A stretch of DNA of 64,000 bases, taken from positions 1 through 64,000 of the forward strand of contig NZ_BNBV01000004.1 of assembly GCF_014656135.1 (NCBI RefSeq), given 5' to 3'. Positions 53,579 through 62,401 of the stretch are shown piece by piece. The translations under genes and the position numbers were made by a program. Positions within the stretch are counted from its first letter, which is position 1. Each line of letters opens with the position of its first letter. A model generated the notes under the pieces. The model made no database searches and was not told the DNA's origin. It saw only the letters and a list, made by a program, of their open reading frames with translations. Source of the stretch: Streptomyces thermodiastaticus (GTDB lineage Bacteria; Actinomycetota; Actinomycetes; Streptomycetales; Streptomycetaceae).

Positions 53579-54676
53579 GTGTCCGCAGTCTCCGACCGGC
53601 TTCCCACCTTCCCCTGGGACAAGCTGGAGCCCTTCAAGAAGACGGCCGCGGCCCATCTTGACGGCATCGTGGACCTGTCGGTCGGCACCCCCGTCGACCC
53701 GGTCCCCGAGCTGGTCCAGAAGGCGCTGATCGCGGCGGCCGACTCCCCGGGCTATCCCACGGTGTGGGGCACGCCCGAGCTGCGCGACGCGATCACCGGC
53801 TGGGCGGAGCGGCGCCTGGGCGCCCGCGGGATCACCCACCGGCACGTCCTGCCGGTCGTCGGCTCCAAGGAACTGGTCGCCTGGCTGCCCACGCAGCTGG
53901 GCCTCGGCCCCGGTGACAAGGTCGCCTACCCGCGTCTGGCCTACCCCACCTACGAGGTCGGTGCCCGCCTGGCCCGCGCGGACCACGAGGCCTACGACGA
54001 TCCCACCGCCCTGGACCCGGCGAACCTGAAGCTGCTGTGGCTCAACTCCCCCTCCAACCCCACCGGCCGGGTGCTGGGCAAGGAGGAGCTGACGCGGATC
54101 GTCGCCTGGGCCCGGGAGCACGGCGTGCTCGTCGTCGCCGACGAGTGCTACCTGGAGCTGGGCTGGGAGACCGAGCCGGTCTCCGTCCTGCACCCGGACG
54201 TCAACGGCGGCTCGCTGGACGGCGTCGTCGCGGTGCACTCCCTGTCCAAGCGGTCCAACCTCGCCGGATACCGTGCCGCCTTCCTGCTCGGCGACCCGGC
54301 GGTCCTCGGCCCGCTGCTGGAGATCCGCAAGCACGGCGGCATGATGACCTCGGCGCCGACCCAGGCCGCCGCCGTGGCCGCCCTGGGCGACGACGCCCAC
54401 GTCCACGAGCAGCGCGAGCGGTACGCCGCCCGCCGTACCGTCCTGCGCCGGGCGCTGCTCGACCACGGCTTCCGCATCGAGCACAGCGAGGCCGGCCTCT
54501 ACCTGTGGGCCACGCGGGACGAGTCCTGCTGGGACACGGTCGCCCACCTGGCCGAACGGGGCATCCTGGTCGCCCCGGGCGACTTCTACGGGCCGGCCGG
54601 CGAGTCGTTCGTGCGGGTGGCTCTCACGGCCACCGACGAGCGGATCGAGGCGGCGGTGCGCCGACTGGCGCAGTAG
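53579..54676 (+). CDS. dapC: Succinyldiaminopimelate transaminase DapC
   Basis: A class I/II PLP aminotransferase of 365 residues for the lysine and meso-diaminopimelate pathway, converting N-succinyl-2-amino-6-ketopimelate to N-succinyl-LL-DAP. It starts at GTG 53579. Visible are LSVGTPVDPVP, the substrate loop NSPSNPTGRVLG, VVADECYLELGW and the PLP lysine K224 in HSLSKRSNLAGYRA. The C-terminal AERGILVAPGDFYG is also typical. Position after ferredoxin and before dapE supports DapC over ArgD-like enzymes. Confidence 0.92.
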   Translation: MSAVSDRLPTFPWDKLEPFKKTAAAHLDGIVDLSVGTPVDPVPELVQKALIAAADSPGYPTVWGTPELRDAITGWAERRLGARGITHRHVLPVVGSKELVAWLPTQLGLGPGDKVAYPRLAYPTYEVGARLARADHEAYDDPTALDPANLKLLWLNSPSNPTGRVLGKEELTRIVAWAREHGVLVVADECYLELGWETEPVSVLHPDVNGGSLDGVVAVHSLSKRSNLAGYRAAFLLGDPAVLGPLLEIRKHGGMMTSAPTQAAAVAALGDDAHVHEQRERYAARRTVLRRALLDHGFRIEHSEAGLYLWATRDESCWDTVAHLAERGILVAPGDFYGPAGESFVRVALTATDERIEAAVRRLAQ

Positions 54677-54698
54677 CCGCCCCACAGGTGTGAACGGC

Positions 54699-54731
54699 GA
54701 AGGGGCCCGGGGGTCGTCCCCGGGCCCCTTC
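54699..54731. terminator. Bidirectional terminator after dapC
   Basis: GAAGGGGCCCGGGG (54699-54712) pairs exactly with CCCCGGGCCCCTTC (54718-54731), 5-nt loop. It lies between convergent genes. Confidence 0.9.
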
Positions 54732-54788
54732 CGTGTGCCGCGGCCGCCCGCCGGTGCTCGCTCCGCGCGGCCCGCCGGGCCGCACCGC

Positions 54789-55208
54789 TCAGCCGCCCAG
54801 CGGCAGGCCGGCCGACGGCAGGGACTGGGCCGGCAGGCCGCCCTCGGCCGCCGTCGTGGTGGTGTCCGCGACCGCCCCGGCCGCGGTCCCGGCGACGTCA
54901 CCGGCCGTCTTCTGCGCCTGCGGCGCGGCCTTCTTCACCAGCCCGCCGCCCGCCTTGCCCGCGGCGGGCACCGTCTGCTTGAGCGCCTTGCTGCCGGTGT
55001 CGCCCGCGGTCCCGGTGACGTGCTGCGCCGCGCCGTCCACGGTGGTGCCGACGCTCGCCCCGTCCAGGGCGGTCAGACCGCCCAGGTCCGGGGAGGCCGG
55101 CAGCGAGGGAGCGGCGGAGGCGGAGCCGGCCGCACCGACCCCGGCAGCCGCTCCCGCGGCGACGAGCAGCGCGGCACGGGCGATCCGGCGGGTCAGGGGG
55201 AGGGACAT
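54789..55208 (-). CDS. Small secreted Ala/Gly-rich protein
   Basis: The 139-residue product starts at ATG 55208 with GAAGGAG 5 bp upstream. It has a clear signal peptide (RRIARAALLVAAGAAAGVGA ending near ASA-AP). The mature part is low-complexity, with Ala/Gly/Thr/Lys and no cysteines (GGLTALDGASVGTTVDGAAQ, KTAGDVAGTAAGAVADTTTT). Similar Streptomyces proteins are sometimes called ATP-binding without basis. Function unknown. Confidence 0.75.
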   Translation of the reverse strand: MSLPLTRRIARAALLVAAGAAAGVGAAGSASAAPSLPASPDLGGLTALDGASVGTTVDGAAQHVTGTAGDTGSKALKQTVPAAGKAGGGLVKKAAPQAQKTAGDVAGTAAGAVADTTTTAAEGGLPAQSLPSAGLPLGG

Positions 55209-55371
55209 GGTGCTCCTTCGGCGGGAGGATACGGGTGCGAACACGTGCGTGTGCGACCCCGCCGGACGGCGGGGCACGGACGCTGTGACTACCGCTCGAA
55301 GGGCGGAAAGGTTGCGGTGCGCCGATGTAAAGGATCGGTAATGCGTCGCATGATCCGCTTCCCACAAAAAC

Positions 55372-55417
55372 GGACGAAAGGAATGCTGCTGCGGGTCTCT
55401 GCGGAATCCTTTCGTCC
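55372..55417. terminator. Inverted repeat in the gap before the lysozyme-like gene
   Basis: GGACGAAAGGA (55372-55382) pairs with TCCTTTCGTCC (55407-55417), with a 24-nt loop. It could terminate the minus-strand gene that ends at 55587 or act upstream of the secreted-protein gene. The rest of the gap 55209-55586 shows no gene. Confidence 0.5.
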
Positions 55418-55586
55418 CGATGTGCCCTGGCGTTTCGGCCCAGGCAAACGGACAGTGCGCGAGCCCGTGCCCCGTGCCGGGCCGGGCGGTCGTACATCAC
55501 CCGGCAGGGGGAACGGGCGCAGACGCGTCCGACAGTCCTCGATGCCGTCCCGTGCTCCGTGCCCGCCGGACCACGGGACGGCCCTG

Positions 55587-56561
55587 TCATCGTCCGGTGG
55601 TGATCCGTACCGCGCCGGCGTCCGCCCCGGTGCCGGGCCGGTCGTCGTTCTTCGCGTCCATCGGATGCCACTCGCCGTCGGTGAGACCGGCGGTCCACTC
55701 CCGGCCGGCGTAGGAGACGCGTTCGATGTGCAGCGCCGAGGCGTTGGCCACCGCCCAGTGCGCCAGCTGCCAGCCGCGCTGCCGCGCGCTGCGCCCGTCC
55801 TGCGGGGCGGCGGACACCGGCAGCGTCACCGTCCGGTCGTCCACGGCCGAGGCGTGCCGCACCGCGGGCGACGGCGACGCCCCGTCGCCGTCCACCACCG
55901 CGCCGGCCTCCTGCAGCACGTCCCGCCCGAAGTCGCGCACCAGCGCCGCCCGCACCGCGTGCGGGCCGGTGGTGGCCGTCGCGCTCGGGCGGCCCTGGCA
56001 GGTCAGCGTGGCGGCGGAATGCCCGGTGAGGGCGTCCGCGAGCAGCGTGGCGTCCGGCTCGTGCTTGGCGTACGCCTCCGGGAAACCGCTGCGCTGCACC
56101 CGCTGGGCGGCCACGGTCAGCGGCAGATGCGCGTAGTCGGGCACCTTGGCGAGGTGCTCGTAGAACATCCCGGCCGCGTACGTCGGGTCCATGATCTCCT
56201 TCGGAGCGCCCCAGCCCTGGGACGGCCGCTGCTGGAACAGGCCGAGGGAGTCGCGGTCGCCGTGCCGCAGGTTGCGCAGGCCCGACTCCTGCAGGGCGGT
56301 CGCCAGCGCGATGGTCACCGCCCGCTCGGGCATGCCCCGCCCGGTGCCGACGGCCGCGATCGTCGCCGCGTTCACCGCCTGCTCCGGGGTGAACTCGTAC
56401 GACGCGTCGCCGTGCGCGGCGACCACTTTGCAGCCCGGGGCCGCGCCGCCCGTCACGTACTGCACCGTGAGATATCCCGCGAGCGCGAGCAGAACGGCAA
56501 CGGCCGCCCCGGTTCTCAGCAGGCGGCCACGAACTTTCGAAGTGGGGGACGGCTCAGACAC
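55587..56561 (-). CDS. Membrane-anchored protein with a lysozyme-like (transglycosylase-type) region
   Basis: The 324-residue protein starts at GTG 56561. One N-terminal membrane helix (TGAAVAVLLALAGYLTVQYV) is followed by an outside domain: TPEQAVNAATIAAVGTGRGM, VTIALATALQESGLRNL, GDRDSLGLFQQRPSQGWG and YAGMFYEHLA-type sequence. The ALQES ... DSLGLFQQR arrangement is that of lysozyme/transglycosylase-fold enzymes, with E as possible catalytic acid. Homologues are often labelled heavy metal transporter, for which I see no basis. The C-terminal 120 residues are unassigned. Confidence 0.7.
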   Translation of the reverse strand: MSEPSPTSKVRGRLLRTGAAVAVLLALAGYLTVQYVTGGAAPGCKVVAAHGDASYEFTPEQAVNAATIAAVGTGRGMPERAVTIALATALQESGLRNLRHGDRDSLGLFQQRPSQGWGAPKEIMDPTYAAGMFYEHLAKVPDYAHLPLTVAAQRVQRSGFPEAYAKHEPDATLLADALTGHSAATLTCQGRPSATATTGPHAVRAALVRDFGRDVLQEAGAVVDGDGASPSPAVRHASAVDDRTVTLPVSAAPQDGRSARQRGWQLAHWAVANASALHIERVSYAGREWTAGLTDGEWHPMDAKNDDRPGTGADAGAVRITTGR

Positions 56562-56738
56562 GCGGTACAAGGTACTGGAGACGAGCCCGCTGTCGAGCCA
56601 GGCGGTGGCAGGAGTTCCCAGCTCAACGCGCCCGGCGGAGCCGGACGTTGACCGCCCGGGAGCCGGCCGCGGCGCGCCGGGCCCGGCGAGGGGCGCGCCC
56701 GGCGGGCCCGGGCCGCACCGCGGGTTAGGGTCGAGGAC

Positions 56739-57818
56739 ATGGCCGATTCCCCGCTTGACCTCACGCTGGACGCCGCGCGGCTGACCGCGCAGCTCGTCGA
56801 CTTCCCCTCGGTAAGCGGCACCGAGAAATCGCTCGCCGACGCGATCGAGGCCGCGCTGCGCGCCCTGCCCCACCTGACGGTCGACCGCCTGGGCAACAAC
56901 ATCGTCGCCCGCACCCGGCTGGGCCGCGCGGAGCGGGTGATCCTGGCCGGCCACATCGACACCGTGCCCATCGCCGGCAATGTGCCCTCCCGTCTGGACG
57001 AGGACGGGGTGCTCTGGGGCTGCGGCACCTGCGACATGAAGTCCGGCGTCGCCGTGCAGCTGCGCATCGCGGCCACCGTGCCCGCCCCGAACCGCGATCT
57101 GACCTTCGTCTTCTACGACAACGAGGAGGTCGCCGCGGAGCTGAACGGGCTCCGCCACGTCGCCGAGACCCGCCCCGACTGGCTGCGGGGCGACTTCGCG
57201 GTGCTGCTGGAACCCTCCGACGGCCAGGTCGAGGGCGGCTGCCAGGGCACGCTGCGCATGCTGCTGAAGACCAAGGGTGAGCGGGCGCACTCGGCGCGCG
57301 GCTGGATGGGCTCCAACGCGATCCACGCCGCCGCGCCGATTCTGGCCCGGCTCGGGGAGTACCAGCCGCGCGATCCGGTCATCGACGGCCTGCGGTACCG
57401 CGAGGGCCTGAACGCCGTGCGGATCTCCGGGGGCGTGGCGGGCAACGTCATCCCCGACGAGTGCGTCGTGACGGTCAATTTCCGCTACGCGCCGGACCGC
57501 ACGCCCGAGGAGGCGGTCGCCCACGTCCACGAGGTGTTCGCGGACTGCGGCGTGGAGGAGTTCGTCGTCGACGACCACAGCCCCGGCGCCCTGCCGGGCC
57601 TGGACCACCCGGCCGCGGCGGCCTTCGTCGAGGCCGTCGGCGGCACCCCGCAGCCCAAGTACGGCTGGACGGACGTCTCCCGCTTCTTCGCCCTCGGTGT
57701 CCCGGCCGTGAACTACGGCCCCGGCAACCCGCACCTGGCGCACAAGCGGGACGAACGCGTCGAGACGGCGAAGATCCTCGCCTGCGAGGAGCGGCTGCGC
57801 ACCTGGCTGGCCGGCTGA
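56739..57818 (+). CDS. dapE: Succinyl-diaminopimelate desuccinylase DapE
   Basis: An M20-type dinuclear zinc hydrolase of 359 residues from ATG 56739 that releases LL-DAP from its N-succinyl form. Visible are H72-I-D74 in [34 protein letters not shown] (general base Glu pair) and [14 protein letters not shown]. The dimerisation domain has [11 protein letters not shown], and the last zinc ligand His is in [17 protein letters not shown]. Its neighbour on the same strand is the LOG gene. Confidence 0.94.
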   Translation: MADSPLDLTLDAARLTAQLVDFPSVSGTEKSLADAIEAALRALPHLTVDRLGNNIVARTRLGRAERVILAGHIDTVPIAGNVPSRLDEDGVLWGCGTCDMKSGVAVQLRIAATVPAPNRDLTFVFYDNEEVAAELNGLRHVAETRPDWLRGDFAVLLEPSDGQVEGGCQGTLRMLLKTKGERAHSARGWMGSNAIHAAAPILARLGEYQPRDPVIDGLRYREGLNAVRISGGVAGNVIPDECVVTVNFRYAPDRTPEEAVAHVHEVFADCGVEEFVVDDHSPGALPGLDHPAAAAFVEAVGGTPQPKYGWTDVSRFFALGVPAVNYGPGNPHLAHKRDERVETAKILACEERLRTWLAG

Positions 57819-57963
57819 CGGCGGCCCTCCCGGGCCGCACGGCGGCCGAGGGCGCTCCGCGGCATCCACCGGGGCGCCGCGCGCCGGACATGCCGAGGTC
57901 CCCCTCCTGTCACCCGCGGAGATCTAGGCTGAAGCGGAACGACCGCACACGGAGGGAGCGCAC

Positions 57964-58722
57964 ATGGCTACGGGCAACCCCGAGGGCACCGAGCGGCCAC
58001 CTGAGGAGCGGCGCCTGGGACCGGTCCTCCGCCGCCGCAGCCAGGTCCAGGCCGGCACCACGGACCAGCGGCTGCTCGACGAGCGCGCCCCCACCGACTG
58101 GGTGCACACCGACCCCTGGCGGGTGCTGCGCATCCAGTCGGAGTTCATCGAGGGCTTCGGCACCCTGGCCGAACTCCCGCCAGCGATCAGCGTCTTCGGT
58201 TCCGCCCGGACCCCGGTGGACTCACCGGAGTACGAGGCGGGCGTGCGGCTGGGCCGCGGCCTGGTCGAGGCGGGCTTCGCCGTGATCACCGGCGGCGGGC
58301 CCGGCGCCATGGAGGCCGCGAACAAGGGCGCCTGCGAGGCCGGCGGCATCTCGGTGGGCCTGGGCATCGAGCTGCCCTTCGAGCAGGGCCTGAACCAGTA
58401 CGTCGACATCGGGCTCAACTTCCGTTACTTCTTCGTCCGGAAGATGATGTTCGTCAAGTACGCCCAGGGCTTCGTGGTCCTGCCCGGCGGCCTGGGCACG
58501 CTCGACGAACTCTTCGAGGCCCTCACCCTCGTCCAGACGCAGAAGGTCACCCGCTTCCCGATCGTGCTGTTCGACAGCACGTACTGGGGCGGCCTGGTGG
58601 ACTGGCTCACCGGCACCCTCATCGCCCAGGGTAAGGCGTCCGCGTCGGACCTCACTCTGTTCCACGTGACGGACGACGTGGACGAGGCGGTGGCGCTGGT
58701 GTCCAAGGAGGCCGGGAAGTAG
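57964..58722 (+). CDS. LOG-family Rossmann-fold protein (TIGR00730 type)
   Basis: The 252-residue protein carries the family motifs SVFGSARTPVDSPEYEA, ITGGGPGAMEAANKGA and RKMMFVKYAQGFVVLPGGLG followed by TLDE. LOG proteins are nucleoside 5'-monophosphate phosphoribohydrolases; the plant and some bacterial enzymes release cytokinins. An M. tuberculosis homologue (Rv1205, as I recall) lies in the same gene order. The stop codon sits in a 15-bp tandem repeat. Confidence 0.88.
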   Translation: MATGNPEGTERPPEERRLGPVLRRRSQVQAGTTDQRLLDERAPTDWVHTDPWRVLRIQSEFIEGFGTLAELPPAISVFGSARTPVDSPEYEAGVRLGRGLVEAGFAVITGGGPGAMEAANKGACEAGGISVGLGIELPFEQGLNQYVDIGLNFRYFFVRKMMFVKYAQGFVVLPGGLGTLDELFEALTLVQTQKVTRFPIVLFDSTYWGGLVDWLTGTLIAQGKASASDLTLFHVTDDVDEAVALVSKEAGK

Positions 58723-58758
58723 CCGGAGGCCGGGAAGCAGCCGGCCGGGAAGCAGCCG
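58711..58758. repeat. 15-bp repeat, three copies, across the LOG stop codon
   Basis: GCCGGGAAGTAGCCG (58711-58725) and two copies of GCCGGGAAGCAGCCG (58729-58743, 58744-58758). The first unit includes the last codons and the TAG stop. The change of TAG to CAG in the other units shows that the duplication is of the gene's own end. Confidence 0.7.
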
Positions 58759-58786
58759 GCCGGCCGCCCCGAGGCGTGTCCACGCC

Positions 58787-59647
58787 CTACGCCAGCCCCC
58801 GCCGGGCCACGGCGGGCGGACGGTGGCCGGCGATCGAGGCCACCATGTCCAGCACCTGCTTGGTCTCGGCGACCTCGTGCACCCGGTACACCTGGGCCCC
58901 CAGCCACGCCGAGACGGCCGTCGTGGCCAGCGTGCCCAGCAGCCGCTCCTTGACCGGCTTGTCCAGCGTCTCGCCCACGAAGTCCTTGTTGGACAGGGAG
59001 ACCAGCACCGGCCAGCCGGTGGCCACCATCTCGTCCAGCCGGCGCGTGGCCTCCAGGCTGTGCCGGGTGTTCTTGCCGAAGTCGTGCCCCGGGTCGATCA
59101 GCACCGACTCCCGGGGCACGCCCAGCGCCACGGCCCGCTCCGCCAGGCCGAGGGTGACCTTCAGGATGTCGGCCATGACGTCGTCGTAGGTCACCCGGTG
59201 CGGCCGGGTGCGGGGCTGGACGCCGCCGGCGTGGGTGCACACCAGGCCCACCCGGTGGCGCGCCGCGACCTCGGCCAGCCCCGGATCCACGCCGCCCCAC
59301 GCGTCGTTGAGCAGATCCGCCCCGGCCTCGCAGACGGCCTCGCCCACCTCGGCCCGCCAGGTGTCCACGCTGATCACCACGTCGGGGAAGCGGCGCCGCA
59401 CCTCGGCCACGAAACCGGCCGTGCGCCGGACCTCCTCCTCGGCCGTGACCTCCTCGCCCGGGCCGGCCTTCACCCCGCCGATGTCGATGATCGCCGCGCC
59501 CTCGGCCACCGCCTGCTCCACGCGGGCCAGCGCCGGTTCGTCGCGGAACGTCGCCCCCTGGTCGTAGAAGGAGTCGGGGGTCCGGTTGACGATCGCCATG
59601 ATCACCGGCTCGTTCGCGCCGAACTCACGCCTGCCCAGCCTGAGCAT
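58787..59647 (-). CDS. folP: FolP2-like dihydropteroate synthase paralogue
   Basis: A pterin-binding TIM barrel of 286 residues from ATG 59647 (ATG 59662 also possible). It shows MAIVNRTPDSFYDQG, ISVDTWRAEV, LLNDAWGG, IDPGHDFGKN and a C-terminal RVHEVAETKQVLDM. The usual sulfonamide/pABA loop DIGGESTRPGA is replaced by DIGGVKAGPGEEV, so the serine, threonine and arginine of the active loop are missing. This fits the FolP2 group, which in mycobacteria lacks detectable dihydropteroate synthase activity. It lies in the same context as there. It is probably not the main folate enzyme. Confidence 0.85.
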   Translation of the reverse strand: MLRLGRREFGANEPVIMAIVNRTPDSFYDQGATFRDEPALARVEQAVAEGAAIIDIGGVKAGPGEEVTAEEEVRRTAGFVAEVRRRFPDVVISVDTWRAEVGEAVCEAGADLLNDAWGGVDPGLAEVAARHRVGLVCTHAGGVQPRTRPHRVTYDDVMADILKVTLGLAERAVALGVPRESVLIDPGHDFGKNTRHSLEATRRLDEMVATGWPVLVSLSNKDFVGETLDKPVKERLLGTLATTAVSAWLGAQVYRVHEVAETKQVLDMVASIAGHRPPAVARRGLA

Positions 59648-59820
59648 CCCCTGTGACCTCATTTCCCGCGTTGCCTGTGGCCCGCTGGTGCGGGACCGCC
59701 TTGAGGACCTGCCCTCCGGACCTGTCCGATCCGGACGCGAGATCCCGACTGTCAGCCTCGCATGGCACGATCGACCCTGGCACACCCGACCCGTCCGACG
59801 ACTCCGTGGGGACCGAAGCG

Positions 59821-60177
59821 ATGGTTATGTTCTTGTTCCTGGTCGGCGCGCTCGCCGTCGTGGTCGCCGCGGTCACGCTCGCCGTGGTGGGCGGGGGCGA
59901 GGGGGACGGCCCGCTGCCCGAGGCCGCGCCCGAGCGGCTGCACGACCCGCTGCCGCCCGACCGCCCGGTGAGCCGCGCGGACGTGGAGAACCTGCGCTTC
60001 CCGCTCGCGGTCCGCGGCTACCGCATGGCCGACGTCGACGACGCGCTGAGCCGGCTCGGCGCCGAACTGGCCGAGCGCGAGGCCCGGATCGCCGACCTGG
60101 AGTCCGCGTTGGCCGGTGCCCGCGCCGCCGCGTCCCGTACCCGCCCCGAGCAGCCCGGTACCGAGGAGCAGCAGTGA
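59821..60177 (+). CDS. Small membrane protein with DivIVA-like motif
   Basis: The 118-residue protein from ATG 59821 has one N-terminal membrane helix (FLFLVGALAVVVAAVTLAVV), a Pro-rich linker and the DivIVA N-terminal-type motif FPLAVRGYRMADVDDAL. A coiled coil (LSRLGAELAEREARIADLES) follows. It may localise to curved membrane or the division site; this is inference. Its stop overlaps the start of tag (GTGA). Confidence 0.78.
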   Translation: MVMFLFLVGALAVVVAAVTLAVVGGGEGDGPLPEAAPERLHDPLPPDRPVSRADVENLRFPLAVRGYRMADVDDALSRLGAELAEREARIADLESALAGARAAASRTRPEQPGTEEQQ

Positions 60178-60821
60178 CCGAGGCGAACAGCACCCCGTCC
60201 GGGGCCAAGAGCCCGGTCGCCGAGGCGCCCGTGCCGGACGGGACCGGTCCGGTGCCGGGACCGGACGGCGCCCCGCGCTGCCCCTGGGCCCTGTCCGCGC
60301 CTGAGTACGTGGCCTACCACGACGAGGAGTGGGGCCGGCCCGTCCACGGCGACGACGCCCTCTACGAGCGTCTCAGCCTGGAGGCCTTCCAGTCCGGCCT
60401 GTCGTGGATCACCATCCTGCGCCGCCGGGAGGGCTTCCGTGCCGCCTTCGCCGGTTTCGAGATCGCGAAGGTGGCCCGGTTCACGGACGCCGACCGGGAG
60501 CGGCTGCTCGCCGACACCGGCATCATCCGCAACCGCGCCAAGATCGACGCCACGCTCGCCAACGCGCGGGTGCTCGCCGAGTGGGCCCCCGGCGAGCTGG
60601 ACGCCCTCGTCTGGTCCCACGCCCCCGGCCCGGACGGCCGCCCGGCACCGCGCGCCCTCGGGGACGTCCCCGCGGTCACGCCCGAGTCCACGGCCCTGGC
60701 GAAGGCGCTGAAGAAACGCGGGCTGCGCTTCGTCGGCCCGACGACGGCGTACGCGCTGATGCAGGCCTGCGGCCTGGTCGACGACCACCTCGCCGGCTGC
60801 GTGGCCCGCCGCCGTCCCTGA
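60174..60821 (+). CDS. tag: DNA-3-methyladenine glycosylase I
   Basis: The 215-residue base-excision repair enzyme starts at GTG 60174. After a 35-residue Pro/Ala-rich tail comes the Tag core: CPWALSAPEYVAYHDEEWG, RLSLEAFQSGLSWITILRRR and TGIIRNRAKIDATLANA. It ends KKRGLRFVGPTTAYALMQAC and DDHLAGC. The conserved Cys and His residues that bind zinc are kept. It removes 3-methyladenine from alkylated DNA. Confidence 0.93.
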   Translation: MTEANSTPSGAKSPVAEAPVPDGTGPVPGPDGAPRCPWALSAPEYVAYHDEEWGRPVHGDDALYERLSLEAFQSGLSWITILRRREGFRAAFAGFEIAKVARFTDADRERLLADTGIIRNRAKIDATLANARVLAEWAPGELDALVWSHAPGPDGRPAPRALGDVPAVTPESTALAKALKKRGLRFVGPTTAYALMQACGLVDDHLAGCVARRRP

Positions 60822-60861
60822 CCGCGCGAGGCCTCGGGGACGGCGGCCGGCCCGGCCCCGG

Positions 60862-61665
60862 TCAGCGGCCCCGGTACACCGGCTTCTCCTTGTTCACGAA
60901 CGCCCGGACGGCGATCGCGTGGTCCTCGGACTGCCCGGCGCGGGTCTGCAGCTCGTCCTCCTTCTCCAGGGTCTCCGTCAGGGAGTGCGTCAGCCCGTAG
61001 GCCACCGACTCCTTCAGCGCCGCGTACGCCAGCGTCGGGCCCTCGGCCAGCGCGCGGGCCGTCTTCTCGGCCTCGGCGCGCAGCTCGGCGGCCGACACCA
61101 CCCGGTGGGCGATGCCCAGCTCGTGCGCCTCCTGGGCGCTGATGCTGCGCGGGAAGAGCAGCAGGTCCATGGCCCGGCTGGGCCCGACCACCCGCGGCAG
61201 GGTCCAGGAGACGCCGGAGTCGGCGGTGAGCGCCACGCCGGCGAAGGAGGTGGTGAAGGACGCGGTCTCGGCGACGATCCGGTAGTCCGCGGCGAGCGCG
61301 AAGCCGAAACCCGCCCCCGCGGCCACGCCGTTGACCGCGGCGACCACCGGCTTGGCGGCCCCGGCCAGCGCCCGCACGATCGGGTTGTAGTGCTCGCGGA
61401 CCGTGGTCATCGTCTGTCCCTGACCGGTCTCCCGGTCGCTCTTCAGCAGCCCGATGTGCTCCTTGAGGTCCTGGCCGACGCAGAACGCCCGGTCCCCGGC
61501 GGCGGTCAGCAGGACGGCGCGCACGGTCTCGTCGGCCGCGGCCGCCTCGGCCGCGTCCCGGAGAGCGTTCTTCGTCGCGATGTTCAGCGCGTTCATCGCC
61601 TCCGGGCGGTTCAGCACGATCGTCGCGAGTCCGTCGCTGACCTCGTAGAGCACGGTGTCGGCCAT
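60862..61665 (-). CDS. Enoyl-CoA hydratase/isomerase family protein
   Basis: A crotonase-fold protein of 267 residues from ATG 61665. Visible are LNRPEAMNALNIATKNAL, GDRAFCVGQDLKEH, the oxyanion-hole region NGVAAGAGFGFALAADYRI and LTADSGVSWTLPRVVG. A segment EAHELGIAHRVV follows. The catalytic glutamates of classical hydratase are not clearly both present (the LTADSG segment has Asp), so it may be a PaaG-like isomerase. Substrate unknown. Confidence 0.85.
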   Translation of the reverse strand: MADTVLYEVSDGLATIVLNRPEAMNALNIATKNALRDAAEAAAADETVRAVLLTAAGDRAFCVGQDLKEHIGLLKSDRETGQGQTMTTVREHYNPIVRALAGAAKPVVAAVNGVAAGAGFGFALAADYRIVAETASFTTSFAGVALTADSGVSWTLPRVVGPSRAMDLLLFPRSISAQEAHELGIAHRVVSAAELRAEAEKTARALAEGPTLAYAALKESVAYGLTHSLTETLEKEDELQTRAGQSEDHAIAVRAFVNKEKPVYRGR

Positions 61666-61753
61666 GGGGCATCCCCTCCGGTGTCACGGCTGGCCCGTAC
61701 CGGTCGGTACGTGGCGGTCCGAAGGACAGCATGGCGGAGATCGGCGGCCCTGG

Positions 61754-61819
61754 CGTGGCACCGTGGTGTGACCTGCGTCAAAGAAACGTGGCACCGTGGT
61801 GTGACCTGCGTCAAAGAAA
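61754..61819. repeat. 33-bp perfect tandem repeat, two copies
   Basis: Positions 61754-61786 and 61787-61819 are identical. On the minus strand each copy contains TTTCTTTGACGCAGGTCACA, with a TTGACG hexamer like a -35 box. They lie 89 bp upstream of the enoyl-CoA hydratase start, so they may duplicate a promoter element or operator of that gene. Confidence 0.85.
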
Positions 61820-62089
61820 AACGGCGCGCGGCCGGGTGCCGGGCGCGCGGGCGGGGGCGAAGTATCGCAGCTCCATCGCCGAATTGGGTGGTTTTGCCTG
61901 CGCGCGTTGTCCAAGCGATGCGGACCGATGTTGGTCATCGGGTCCTGTGATGCGGGATAATGGCTGGGAAGCAATGTGTTCGACGCCGGTGTCGCGTGTC
62001 CGGGGCCCATTGCGGCGAGGACCGCGCGCGTGCCCTTCGATGGGCCGTCGGCTTAGACGATGAGCTGGGTTTCAGGAAGGGGAACGAGC

Positions 62090-62257
62090 ATGGCGGCCAT
62101 GAAGCCGCGGACGGGTGATGGCCCGCTCGAGGTGACCAAGGAGGGGCGGGGCATCGTCATGCGCGTTCCGCTCGAAGGCGGCGGTCGGCTCGTCGTCGAG
62201 CTGACCCCTGACGAGGCCGACGCGCTCGGCGACGCCCTCAAGAAGGTCGTCGGCTGA
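62090..62257 (+). CDS. DUF3117 protein
   Basis: A 55-residue cytosolic protein from ATG 62090 with GGAAGGGGAACG upstream: MAAMKPRTGDGPLEVTKEGR, GIVMRVPLEGGGRLVVELTP, then DEADALGDALKKVVG. This is the complete DUF3117 family, nearly invariant in actinobacteria. Function unknown. A strong hairpin follows. Confidence 0.92.
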   Translation: MAAMKPRTGDGPLEVTKEGRGIVMRVPLEGGGRLVVELTPDEADALGDALKKVVG

Positions 62258-62280
62258 CGCGCAAGCGACCATACCTTTTC

Positions 62281-62316
62281 AGCCGCCCCGGCATCGTACG
62301 CGGTGCCGGGGCGGCT
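62281..62316 (+). terminator. Terminator of the DUF3117 gene
   Basis: AGCCGCCCCGGCA (62281-62293) pairs exactly with TGCCGGGGCGGCT (62304-62316), preceded by CCTTTTC, so it may also work for transcription from the right. Confidence 0.9.
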
Positions 62317-62401
62317 GTCGTCGCCGGGTCCGCCCTGTGCCGGCCGCGATCTGCCCGTGCGTTCCTCCGGTGCTGCCCGTGACGCGACCGGTGTGCGGCC
62401 G

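Noticed and set aside
55587..56561. Heavy metal transporter annotation
   Set aside because: There is one membrane helix only, no metal-binding motif, and the outside part looks like a lysozyme-type fold. The name seems to be inherited.
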